Position numbers and translations under genes: made by a program
Shown here: positions 9,036 through 18,300 of the stretch, in pieces
Numbering within the stretch: position 1 is the first letter of the stretch
Layout of the letters: each line of letters starts with the position of its first letter
The notes under the pieces: model-generated
Databases searched by the model: none
Seen by the model: the letters and a program-made list of their open reading frames with translations, nothing else
Told to the model about the DNA's origin: nothing
From: Balneolaceae bacterium
GTDB lineage: Bacteria > Bacteroidota > Rhodothermia > Balneolales > Balneolaceae
NCBI GenBank assembly: GCA_007134695.1
Contig: SLKI01000064.1
Location: forward strand, 1-46,628
Direction of reading: 5' to 3'
DNA length: 46,628 bases

Positions 9036-9190
9036 GTGACCGTCCTGGTTGTCATTCATAGAAATTCAGCAAAACTCTAAAATACTAATTCTGAAGTTTG
9101 AAAACTTGTTCCCGAATTTGCCCGAATCTGAATACGATATCCCAGGCTCGGTTGCGAAAACGAAGTCTTGGCCCAAATCTGAAAAAGTAT

Positions 9191-9883
9191 TCATGGGTCC
9201 GACTGCGCAACCGGAATCACTTTTCCGTTGTAGAACCGGTGGCCGTTAAGAAGAAACCAGCAGATATGACCGGCCATCTCCTCTGGATTTACAGGTGCCT
9301 TCATACCGGGGAAAGCTTCTTCGAACATTTCGGTCTGAACGGCACCCAGACAGAGACAGTTGACGGCGACTCCCTTTTCACCGAGTTCAGCTGCAAGCGC
9401 CTCGGTCAAGATTGACACTGCACCTTTAGCCGTACTGTAGGCAGATAATCCCGGAAACTTTTTACTGCCCTGAAACCCACCCATACTGCTGATCATTACC
9501 AGATGGGCTTCTTCGGTAAATGTACTCAGCAGTGTACGGGTCAGCCGAACCGGGCCCAGCAGGTTGACCTCCAGAACCGATTGCCAATCCTTATCGGTCA
9601 GTTTTTCGAAAGGCTTATTGATCAGCAGGCCGGCGTTGTGAACAACTCCGTCCAGGGATGTATCCGCATCAGATAGCCGCTGCCGGATCATTTCCGGAGT
9701 GGCCGGGTCAGTCAGATCGGCCGCTAAGATGTCGATCAGTCCGGGGGCGTGGAGTTTCAGTTTTTCAAGAGCCTGTTGGTTACGTGCGGTAGCCAAAACG
9801 TGGTGACCGATGTCTGCAAGTTGGCGGGCCAGCTCGAACCCGATCCCCCGGCTGGCCCCTGTAATTAAGTAGTTTCGTTTCAT
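9191..9883 (-). CDS. Short-chain dehydrogenase/reductase
   Basis: The 230-residue protein is a classical SDR. The nucleotide-binding motif TGASRGIG is at residues 8-15, DL at 56-57 fits the adenine-ring contact, HNAG (82-85) replaces the usual NNAG, and the catalytic set is Ser132/133, Tyr149 and Lys153 in YSTAK. Arg12 after the glycine motif and Arg34 at the end of beta-2 suggest a preference for NADP(H). Substrate cannot be deduced; the family covers 3-oxoacyl reductases, sugar and sterol dehydrogenases and many others. Length is slightly below the usual 245-250 because the C-terminal substrate lid is short. It is transcribed divergently from the aminotransferase gene, with a perfect 16-base palindrome in the shared promoter region. 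Confidence 0.9.
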   Translation of the reverse strand: MKRNYLITGASRGIGFELARQLADIGHHVLATARNQQALEKLKLHAPGLIDILAADLTDPATPEMIRQRLSDADTSLDGVVHNAGLLINKPFEKLTDKDWQSVLEVNLLGPVRLTRTLLSTFTEEAHLVMISSMGGFQGSKKFPGLSAYSTAKGAVSILTEALAAELGEKGVAVNCLCLGAVQTEMFEEAFPGMKAPVNPEEMAGHICWFLLNGHRFYNGKVIPVAQSDP

Positions 9884-9962
9884 CTGGATGGTATCAAGAG
9901 TGAGTATTCAACGGTTTTCAATCAAGGTATAAACGTCCGGTATCAGGCCGGGTTTGGTTGGT

Positions 9963-9978
9963 AAAAAAGCGCTTTTTT
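9963..9978. promoter_or_regulatory. Perfect 16-base palindrome between divergent genes
   Basis: AAAAAAGCGCTTTTTT is identical on both strands. It lies 80 bases upstream of the SDR gene and 53 bases upstream of the aminotransferase gene, in their shared promoter region. A dimeric repressor site is possible; a symmetric A-tract bend is the alternative. A terminator is unlikely because no gene ends here. Confidence 0.4.
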
Positions 9979-10030
9979 GAGATATTGTTTGCCGTCATTA
10001 CTACCGTCTCTGTCAAAAAAAGAAGATTGA

Positions 10031-11140
10031 ATGTCCGCGAAAAAACCTCTGGTACCCGGGAATATCGAAAATCTCAAGGCATATGTGGCCGGCAAGACGA
10101 TCGATGAGGTTCGAGAGATTTATCAACCCGAGCGAATCTCCAAGCTCGCTTCAAATGAAAACCGGCTCGGGTGCAGCTCTGCGGTTCAGCCTGCTGTAAT
10201 TGAAGCATTGAAACAGATTCAGGACTATCCCGATCCGATCGCTCGCAAACTGCGAAAAAAACTGGCCGAACTCAATGGCTGCGATGCGGATGAGTTGATT
10301 CTTGCACACGGGTCGGAGAGTGTGATCTCCATTATTTGCCGCACGTTTTTCCTGGATGGGCAGAACGCGGTAACGGCCAATGCAACTTTTGTCGGATTCT
10401 TTGTACAGGCCGGTGTTCGGGGAGCCGAGATCAAGAAGGTGCCGTTGGACGAGGAGTACAGATTCAACGTCGATGCCCTGCTGGACGCTGTGGATAGCAG
10501 GACCCGGATGGTCTACCTGGCTAATCCCAACAATCCGACAGGGACCTACATCACCGATGCCGAACTTCGCCGGCTGACGGATGAATTGCCGGAGAAACTG
10601 ATTCTGATTAATGATGAGGCTTATTTTGAATATACGGGGAAACTGACCGACTACCCCTCCTTCACGTCAGGGGAAAGCCGTCCTTCTAACATGATCACAC
10701 TTCGCACCTTCTCCAAAGCGTACGGCCTGGCCGGATTCCGAATCGGGTATGGGATGGCTGACAAAGAGTTGATAGCCGAGATGATGAAAGCCAAATTGAC
10801 GTTTGAACCGACTGCTCCGGCACAGGCTGCCGCATTGGCAGCGCTCGAGGATCAGGATTTTATCAAGAAATCTCTGGAGGTGGTCGAAGAGGGAAGGGAG
10901 CGCCTCTATAGCTTGTTTGATCAATATGGTGTTCGATATGTCCCTTCGGCCTGCAACTCAGTGTTGATGCTGCTCGGAAGTGAGGATGAAGCATCGGAAT
11001 TTACCGGGAAAATGCTCGAAAACGGTGTTATCTTGCGCCAGATGAAAGCCTTCGGGGTTCCGAACGGCATCAGGATAACCATCGGGACCCGGGAAGATAT
11101 GGACCATTTTGAGCGTAATTTTAAAAAGATCTATGCCTGA
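10031..11140 (+). CDS. HisC-like PLP-dependent aminotransferase (histidinol-phosphate/aromatic)
   Basis: The 369-residue protein is a fold-type I aminotransferase of the HisC group. The N-terminal segment SKLASNEN matches the substrate-loop motif, YLANPNNPTG binds the cofactor phosphate and ring, and the Schiff-base lysine is Lys229 in TFSKAYGLAGFRIGYG. HisC converts imidazole-acetol phosphate to histidinol phosphate, but HisC paralogues outside his operons often transaminate aromatic amino acids. No other his gene is in the window. The stop codon overlaps the start of a fused 2-oxoacid dehydrogenase by eight bases, which argues that the 2-oxoacid product is passed on to that enzyme. I therefore favour an amino-acid catabolic role over histidine synthesis, with moderate confidence; the family call itself is secure. 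Confidence 0.9.
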   Translation: MSAKKPLVPGNIENLKAYVAGKTIDEVREIYQPERISKLASNENRLGCSSAVQPAVIEALKQIQDYPDPIARKLRKKLAELNGCDADELILAHGSESVISIICRTFFLDGQNAVTANATFVGFFVQAGVRGAEIKKVPLDEEYRFNVDALLDAVDSRTRMVYLANPNNPTGTYITDAELRRLTDELPEKLILINDEAYFEYTGKLTDYPSFTSGESRPSNMITLRTFSKAYGLAGFRIGYGMADKELIAEMMKAKLTFEPTAPAQAAALAALEDQDFIKKSLEVVEEGRERLYSLFDQYGVRYVPSACNSVLMLLGSEDEASEFTGKMLENGVILRQMKAFGVPNGIRITIGTREDMDHFERNFKKIYA

Positions 11141-13220
11141 GACGAAAGAAAAGAAGGACTCTGTACAACTCGACTGGAAAAAGGTGACCAGAACGATACT
11201 TCTCTCCCGTGCGATGGATGAGAAGGAGGAGTCGGAACTGGTGCCCGATAAAAAAGTGCTCTATCAATTTTCAGCTCGTGGTCATGAGCTGGGGCAAGTC
11301 CTGATGGGGGCTCACCTGACACATCCGTTTGATTCGGCAAGTGCCTACTACCGGTCACGCCCACTCATGCTGTCACTTGGCTTGACGACCGAAGATGCAC
11401 TGGCGTCACCGATGGGAAAGTCCGGTGGTTACAGTGATGGCCGTGATATCGGGGTAGTTTGCAATCTGCCCGGGAATAACGGGCCGACCGTCCTGCCTAT
11501 GGCGGGAGATGTCGGATCGCAGTATACACCGGCTGTTGGATGGGCCCAGGCGATCGAATATCGGCGGACGGTTCTGCAGGACAGCCGATATGAAGGGGCG
11601 ATTTCTGCAATTTTCGGCGGAGATGGGTCGGTTGCGACCAACGGTTTCTGGTCGGCCCTCACCATGGCGACTACACTTCATCTACCCGTTCTCTTCTATA
11701 TTGAGGATAATGGTTACGGGATTTCGGTTCCCCGGGGCCTTCAGACACCCGGCGGAAATATCGCCAACAACCTCTACTCCTTTAAAAATATTCGGATTTT
11801 TGATGGAGACGGTACAGAGCCGGAAGAGGTATCCGGGCTGGTGTCTGAGAGCGTTGAATATGTGAGAGAGCGAAAAGGCCCGGCCTTGCTGCGCCTTGTG
11901 ATGCCCCGTCTGCAAGGACACTCCTACCAGGACAACCAGGCCTACAAGGACCCGGAATTAATTGAAGAGGAGAAGAATGAGGATCCATTGGAGAAACTTC
12001 GTCAGTTTATGACCTCCGGACGAATGAGTAACAAGGAGTGGGAGTCGATGGCCGAAGAGTGTCGTGGTGAGGTGGACAAAGCCGCCGAAAGTGCCTGGAA
12101 CCGCCCGGACCCGGATACGGAGAAGGTTGAGCGGTGGGTGTTCGCCGAGCAGGATAGCGAGGGTGAGTATGAGAAGCCGGCGGTCGGCGGACTGGCACTT
12201 GAGGGATTTGATACTCCTGAACCTGGGTTTGAACCAACCTCCGAAAAACAGCGGATCAATATTGTCGAAGCGGTTCGCCGTACACTGGATGTAGAACTAG
12301 ACCTCAACGACAAACTGGTGGTTTTTGGAGAAGATGTGGGCGCAAAAGGCGGTGTACATGCTGCTACGATGGGTTTGCAGACGAAATATGGAGAGGAGCG
12401 GGTTTTTGATACCAGCCTTTCCGAAGAAGGCATTGTAGGTAGAGCGGTGGGTATGGCCTATTCGGGCCTGATGCCGGTGGCTGAGATTCAGTTTCGAAAA
12501 TATGCGGATCCGGCCACTGAACAGATCAAAAACTGTGGTACGATCCGCTGGAGAACAGCCAACAAGTTTTGCGCTCCGATTGTGATTCGAATGCCGGGAG
12601 GGTTTGCAAAATGCGGAGATCCCTGGCACAGTGAGTCGAACGAGAGTTTCTTTGCACACCTGGTTGGCTGGCAGGTCGCCATGCCTTCCAATGCCGAAGA
12701 TGCTGTCGGATTATTGCGCGCGGCTATGCGCAGCAACAATCCAACTATTTTCTTCGAACATCGGAATCTGCTGGATGCCAGGTCGGCTCGCCGGCCCTAT
12801 CCCGGCGATCGTTTTCAGGTACCGTTCGGAAAGGCGAAGATCCTGAGGCAAGGAGAGAAGGCGACAGTTGTTTCCTGGGGTGCCATGTGTGAACGCTCTC
12901 TGAAAGCGGTGGAAGAAACCGGTATCGATGCAGAGGTGATCGACCTGCGGACGTTGATGCCCTGGGACAAGAAGAGGGTACTGGAGTCGGTTCGAAAAAC
13001 AAATCGCTGTCTGATTGTTCATGAAGATACGTTGACAGCCGGATTCGGTGCCGAGATCGGAGCTGTTCTGGCCCGGGAGGCATTTCAATATCTGGATGCT
13101 CCTGTTGACAGACTCACCATGCCGGATGTTCCGGTTCCCTATAACGTCGACCTGATGAATGCTGTCATTCCCGGGGTTGAATCGATTTCCGAGCGGCTTG
13201 AAGCACTGGTTCAATTCTAA
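11133..13220 (+). CDS. Fused alpha/beta E1 component of a 2-oxoacid dehydrogenase
   Basis: The protein of about 695 residues joins both halves of a thiamine-diphosphate E1 enzyme. The alpha half (about 1-345) has the ThDP/Mg motif starting GGDGSVATNG near residue 160 and ending in EDNGYGISV. The beta half (about 370-695) is a transketolase-like pyrimidine-binding domain with FDTSLSEEGIVG, which supplies the glutamate that activates ThDP, followed by the C-terminal domain. E1 decarboxylates a 2-oxoacid and transfers the acyl group to lipoyl-E2. The fused arrangement is common in Bacteroidota-type branched-chain/2-oxoacid dehydrogenases. No E2 or E3 gene is nearby. I start at ATG 11133, which overlaps the aminotransferase stop by eight bases and suggests translational coupling; a TTG at 11109 is less likely. 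Confidence 0.92.
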   Translation: MPETKEKKDSVQLDWKKVTRTILLSRAMDEKEESELVPDKKVLYQFSARGHELGQVLMGAHLTHPFDSASAYYRSRPLMLSLGLTTEDALASPMGKSGGYSDGRDIGVVCNLPGNNGPTVLPMAGDVGSQYTPAVGWAQAIEYRRTVLQDSRYEGAISAIFGGDGSVATNGFWSALTMATTLHLPVLFYIEDNGYGISVPRGLQTPGGNIANNLYSFKNIRIFDGDGTEPEEVSGLVSESVEYVRERKGPALLRLVMPRLQGHSYQDNQAYKDPELIEEEKNEDPLEKLRQFMTSGRMSNKEWESMAEECRGEVDKAAESAWNRPDPDTEKVERWVFAEQDSEGEYEKPAVGGLALEGFDTPEPGFEPTSEKQRINIVEAVRRTLDVELDLNDKLVVFGEDVGAKGGVHAATMGLQTKYGEERVFDTSLSEEGIVGRAVGMAYSGLMPVAEIQFRKYADPATEQIKNCGTIRWRTANKFCAPIVIRMPGGFAKCGDPWHSESNESFFAHLVGWQVAMPSNAEDAVGLLRAAMRSNNPTIFFEHRNLLDARSARRPYPGDRFQVPFGKAKILRQGEKATVVSWGAMCERSLKAVEETGIDAEVIDLRTLMPWDKKRVLESVRKTNRCLIVHEDTLTAGFGAEIGAVLAREAFQYLDAPVDRLTMPDVPVPYNVDLMNAVIPGVESISERLEALVQF

Positions 13221-13368
13221 AGAACAACCCTCTGGGACCAAAAGGGTGCGTGAAGATGGACAATGTTGGAGGGTTTTATCAGCTATTATATGAGGTGTTC
13301 ATCAAGTAATTAGAAGCAATAAAAATGAGCAGATCCTGAAAAAAAGCTGTACATTAGCTTTTATATTT

Positions 13369-13376
13369 TAAGTTTG
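13369..13376 (+). promoter_or_regulatory. Candidate -7 element (TAnnTTTG type)
   Basis: TAAGTTTG matches the Bacteroidota -7 consensus TAnnTTTG and ends 17 bases upstream of the sensor-kinase start codon. There is no good -33 TTTG at the usual distance, and it is not certain that this lineage uses that consensus, so this is only a candidate. Confidence 0.25.
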
Positions 13377-13393
13377 CAACAGAACAGTACGGC

Positions 13394-15226
13394 ATGAAGT
13401 TAAGCTCAAAACTGCTCCTGAGCTATCTGGCAGTCGCTTTTTTGGTTTTGCTGGTGGGTGCAGGGACATTTCTTCTGAATAATCACATTAAAAACAGTCT
13501 TATAGAGGACAGTCAACGCTCAATTAACGAGTTGCAGCGTCTTTCGAATCTGGAGTCCAATCTTCAAAATAGCCTGCTATTTACGCGAAATTTTATTTTT
13601 GAACACCAGCAGGAGGTAGAAGATCAGGAGGAAATTCGGCTCAACAGCCGCAATGCAGAAGCTGCCGCCAGAGACTATTTGCACCAATTCGGCGAGAATC
13701 TTGAATCGATCCGGGATGATATTCCAGAAAGTTCTGAAAAAGAGGGAGAGTTGGCGAGAACTTATCGGGAGATGGCAAGATTTGCCGATTCGCTTTCATC
13801 AAGTTTTGAACTATACAGTTCGCTGATTTATGAAATTTTTGAACTGGATGATGATATAGAACTCAGAGACGAGATGTTCAATATGACGATTGAGCCCTAC
13901 TTCAGGACAACACTATTGCCGATCCTGGAGCAGTTTCGTTCGTCACAGACCGGCCGGGTGGAGCATCAACTCTCCACACTCCGAACGCAGGCCGATCGAA
14001 ACACCATGATTATTATAGTCATTACTTTCGGTGCATTCATGCTGGCTCTTGCGATGGCATATATCATCTATAATTCTATCGCCAGACCGGTAAAACATCT
14101 GACACTGGCAACCGATGAGATCGGAGCCGGCAATCTCGACAAGCGGATACAGATCGGTACAAATGACGAGCTTGAGCAGCTCGGTGAGTCATTCAACAAA
14201 ATGGCGGAGAACCTGAACAGAAGTATGGTCTCACGTGAGTATGTCAATAATATCATCCAGTCCATGGGAGATATGCTGGTGGTGACCGATCAGAATTTTG
14301 AAATTGAATTGATCAACCAAAGTATTTCCGAAACGCTTCGATATAGTGAGGAGGAGCTTATGGGTGAATCATTCTGGTCCCTGGTAAGTGGCGATCAACA
14401 AGACATTTTGAAAAAGAGAATTGCCGACAGCAGCCAGAAAGTCAGTTTTGAAACCCGATACAGGACAAAAGAGGGAGAGGAGATCCCGGTCATTCTCTCA
14501 TTTTCTCATCTGAGCGAGAACGGAAGCAGGTCGAAAGGTATCGTTTTGGTCGCCAGCAACATTACTGCCCAGAAAGAAGCTGAGGAAAAAATCAATCGCT
14601 CCCTGAAAGAGAAAGAGGTACTGCTGGCCGAGATTCATCACCGCGTGAAGAACAATCTGGCGGTTATATCCGGGTTGTTAGAGATGCAGGTATGGAATCT
14701 GCCTGATGATGACAAGAGTATCAATCCGCTCAAGGAGAGCCAGCTCCGGATCCATTCGATAGCACTGGTGCACGAGCTTCTCTACCAGTCGGAAAGTTTC
14801 TCGGAGATCCAGCTCAATGAGTATATCGGCAAACTGCTGCAGGCGATTCAAAAAACACATAAAAAACGGGAGATGTCGGTCGACATCGCCACCGATCTTG
14901 GCCCGATCTATCTGACAATCCAGAAGGCAATTCCAGCCTCCCTGCTTCTCAACGAGCTGGTGGTAAACTCCTACAAACACGCCTTTGAAGAGCAATCAAG
15001 CGGCCAGATCGACGTACAGCTTGCACGTGAAGAGGGGCAGGTGAAACTGGTGGTTCAGGATAACGGAGTCGGGTTGCCGGAAGATTTTGATCCATTTGAG
15101 CAGGAGACGCTCGGCATGACACTGATCAAGACGCTTGTTCGCCAGATCGAAGGTGACTTTTATACTGAGCCCCGCCGGGACGGTGTTCAGGGTGCGCGTT
15201 TTGTCGTGCTCTTTGAGGAGGATTGA
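13394..15226 (+). CDS. Membrane sensor histidine kinase, HisKA_2 family
   Basis: The 610-residue kinase has a first membrane helix (about 8-28), an extracytoplasmic helical sensor region (about 30-200), a second membrane helix (about 203-225), a HAMP linker (about 226-280), one PAS domain (about 285-395), the HisKA_2 dimerisation domain with EIHHRVKNNLAVIS (His415/His416) and a C-terminal HATPase_c domain. ATP-lid features NELVVNSYKHAF (N-box) and DNGVGLP (G1) are intact. HisKA_2 kinases differ from HisKA kinases in the HHRVKNN phosphoacceptor motif and usually work with stand-alone response regulators. None is adjacent here: the upstream gene is the fused E1 and the downstream gene is convergent. 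The signal is unknown; the helical sensor region resembles four-helix chemoreceptor-type sensors. Confidence 0.93.
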   Translation: MKLSSKLLLSYLAVAFLVLLVGAGTFLLNNHIKNSLIEDSQRSINELQRLSNLESNLQNSLLFTRNFIFEHQQEVEDQEEIRLNSRNAEAAARDYLHQFGENLESIRDDIPESSEKEGELARTYREMARFADSLSSSFELYSSLIYEIFELDDDIELRDEMFNMTIEPYFRTTLLPILEQFRSSQTGRVEHQLSTLRTQADRNTMIIIVITFGAFMLALAMAYIIYNSIARPVKHLTLATDEIGAGNLDKRIQIGTNDELEQLGESFNKMAENLNRSMVSREYVNNIIQSMGDMLVVTDQNFEIELINQSISETLRYSEEELMGESFWSLVSGDQQDILKKRIADSSQKVSFETRYRTKEGEEIPVILSFSHLSENGSRSKGIVLVASNITAQKEAEEKINRSLKEKEVLLAEIHHRVKNNLAVISGLLEMQVWNLPDDDKSINPLKESQLRIHSIALVHELLYQSESFSEIQLNEYIGKLLQAIQKTHKKREMSVDIATDLGPIYLTIQKAIPASLLLNELVVNSYKHAFEEQSSGQIDVQLAREEGQVKLVVQDNGVGLPEDFDPFEQETLGMTLIKTLVRQIEGDFYTEPRRDGVQGARFVVLFEED

Positions 15227-15364
15227 TTGTCGTTGCTTCGAATCGCAGCCCCTGCTGTGAATTGCAGCTTCACCCGCAAATCGCGACCACTAAGGCTATT
15301 TCAGGTCGGTGTGAATCGAGGCCGTGATCCACGTAACTGCAACCGCTGCCGCGAACCACAGCCT

Positions 15365-15386
15365 CACCCGGCATCAGTGCCGGGTG
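15365..15386. repeat. Hairpin spanning the stop codon of the propeller-amidohydrolase
   Basis: CACCCGGCA and TGCCGGGTG form a perfect 9-base stem with a TCAG loop. The stop codon (15374-15376) of the minus-strand gene lies in the loop. There is no T-tract on either side, so it is not a standard intrinsic terminator; it could still stabilise the 3' end of either convergent transcript. Confidence 0.55.
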
Positions 15387-18300
15387 CCGCAGACACAGCT
15401 CGCTTCCGCCTCATCCCGGGTAATGGCGTGCCAGTCGAACCGCTCGTCGTAGCCATCCTTCTCCCACCAGAACGGCAGCCGCTCTCGCGGATGATTGCCG
15501 ATCTCGTTCATCGTGGCCGCATCAAAGAGCCTTCCGTTGATCATTGTATAGATCACATTCTCGGTGTCCTTTAGATCCTCGAGCGGGTTGCCGTCGATCA
15601 CAATCAGGTCGGCCAGTTTACCCTCTTCAACCGATCCGATATGATCACCCATACCGAGATAGTTTGCGCCGTTGAGGGTGGCGGTCTGCAGCGCTTCGAG
15701 ATTGCTCATCCCGCCCTGGTGGAACATCCAGGTTTCCCAGTGTGCAGCCAGCCCCTGCATCTGGCCGTGGGCACCGATATTGACGGTAACGCCGCGGTCG
15801 AACAGATCTTTAGCTGCTGCGGCGCTGGCGATATGGCCGACTTCGTACTCTTCCTGCGGGATCATGGTGCGATGACGTGAGCGTGCATCGACAACACTTC
15901 GGGGGGTGAAGGTGAGCAGATGTTCATTCTCCCAAACGTTGGTGTTCTGATACCAGTAATACTCACCGCTGACACTTCCGTAGTTCACGACAAGCGTCGG
16001 GGTGTAGCCGGTATCGCTGTGGCCCCAAAGTGTAAGAACATCGTCATACAGCGGATAGATCGGTACGTTGTGTTCGATGCCGGTATGGCCGTCGAGGATC
16101 ATACTCATGTTGTGGGTAAAGGTTGACCCACCTTCCGGATAGACATGAACTCCCAGCTCACGGGCAGCCTGCATTACCTGCTGACGCTGGTCGCGCCGGG
16201 GCTGGTTGTAACTTTTAACGGAAGTCGCCCCAAACGCCTGAGTCCTTCGGATATGAGAACGGGCATCTTCAAGGCTGTTGACAACCGCCTTGAAATCCCC
16301 CTCTGCGCCATAGAGGATTCGGCCGGTCGAAAAGATTCGCGGGCCGATCATATTGCCCGCCCGAACCATTTCGGCCTGAGAGAAGATCATCTCTGTATCG
16401 GAAGAGGGATCGTGAACTGTTGTTACGCCAAAAGCGAGATTTGCAAAGTAATGCCACTGCTGATTCGGGCTGATTCCATGTCGGAAATTCCCGATATGAG
16501 CGTGTACGTCAACCAGGCCCGGCATCAGCGTCTTGCCTTCAAGATCCTTGATGTGGGCTCCTTGCGGGATCTCTACCTGCCCGGCCGGGCCGACCGATTC
16601 GATCCGGTTCTCACGGACTACAACCGTGCCGTTTTCGATCACCCGATCTCCATCCATGGTGATCACTCTCGCATTGGTAAAGGCTACGACGCCGGACGGC
16701 TTATCTGTGTCGAGCTCCAGGCCGATATCGATCCCCTCCCGGTCGCCGAGCGGCAGATCGCTTTCGGCCTCTCCATTGAGAAAGTCGAACGCCTGCTGAA
16801 GTTCTACGGTGAAATATTCTTTACCTAGCGTCCAGGAGAGCTTGTCGCTGTCGCCCGACCAGTGCAGGCTGATGCCGGCGTCTTCCGCCACCTGGGCAAC
16901 AGGAATCGCCCGGGTGTTGGCGTGAAGGTTGATCTCCGTACCAGCTCTCGGCATCGGGGCCACATACACTTTAAAAAGCTCATTGAATGCGACCCACTTG
17001 TTGTCCGGGCTGGGTACGAAATTATTGGCATAGGTAGATGTAAAGTGTGTCCGATGATCCTGGCCGTTCAGATCCATACTTCTATACTGACGCCCCAGGT
17101 AGGGGCCGCCCAGGTAGAAGATTCGGTCCCCGGCCGCATTGAAACTCGGGTCGGAGCCGCTGTCGTGAACTTTCCGCATCTCGCCTCCGTCAGCCGGCAT
17201 CATATAAATGCCGGGATTGAGCGTGTGAACATATCCCTGATGACTGTTTCCAGACTCACGTCGGAAAAGGATCTTTGATCCGTCCGGCGAAAAGGAGGGT
17301 TCACGGTAGATGCCCTTCTCTTCGGTAATTTGCTGCGGTGTGGCATTACTTCGGGTCAAATCGAGAGTTTTGACGGCCCCCATCTCTTCGTCCTGCCAGG
17401 TGACATACACCAGCCTGTTTCCATCGGCCGAGAAGGAGGGCTCAAACTCCAGTGCATCCCCGTCGGTAAGCCGCTCAGGGGTTCCGTCGGGCAGTTGTTT
17501 TTGCCACAGGTAGCCGGCCGCATTGAAGATCAGCGTACTGCCGTCGGGTGAGGTGACGGCATGGCGGACCGCCTTAGCCTCAAAGGTGTCCGGAGCCGGA
17601 TCGAACTCGAAATGTGCCGCTTCGGCAATCTTGTGATTGGCGGTTACCTGAAAAGGAATTGTTTCGATCTCCAGCGTTTCGACGTTAAGTTTGCGGATCT
17701 GGCCTTTGGCCCAGAAGATCAGGTGTTCCCCGTCGGGCGTCCAGTTAAAATTGGTGTAGGGCCCGAATATCGCCCAGGCTTCCTGCTGGTCTTTGCTCAA
17801 CTCGTCATAAACCGGCTGCTCGAGTCCCGTTTCCAGGTTGCGGATATAGAGCACCGACTTGTCCCGCACCCGCTTGATGAAGGCCATCTTCTTGCCGTCG
17901 GGCGAGACGGTCGGGCTGATGGCTCCACCGGGCCCGCCGGTTACCCGTTCGGTGTCGCCGGTTTCGCGGTCATACCGGTTGATCACATAGATCTGGCTGT
18001 TGGGATCCTTGTTGTACTGAAACATCCCGCCGGGGTAGACATCCTGGCTGTAGTAGACATATTGGCCGTCGGGCGATACGAACGGCTGGCCCAGATCCTG
18101 CTGGTCATTCATCCGTTCGACGAGCTGGATGCCCGATCCGCCGGTTTTGTGATACATCCAGAGTTCACCTGCTCCAAGTGATCGGGTCGAAGTAAAGTGT
18201 TTGCGGGCGATCAGGTAGTCTCCTTCCGGAGCCCAGACGGCGTTATTGAGCAAACGGAAATCCTCACCGGTTACCTGTCGGGCATCCGAACCGTCACGTT

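Noticed and set aside
13221-13260. ACCCT ... AGGGT pairing after the fused E1 gene as a terminator
   Set aside because: Only five base pairs, an 11-base loop and no T-tract.
16145-16828. 227-residue frame on the plus strand
   Set aside because: Antisense to the amidohydrolase domain, whose motifs are intact.
17561-18181. 206-residue frame on the plus strand
   Set aside because: Antisense to the propeller repeats; its apparent periodicity is the mirror of SPDG repeats.
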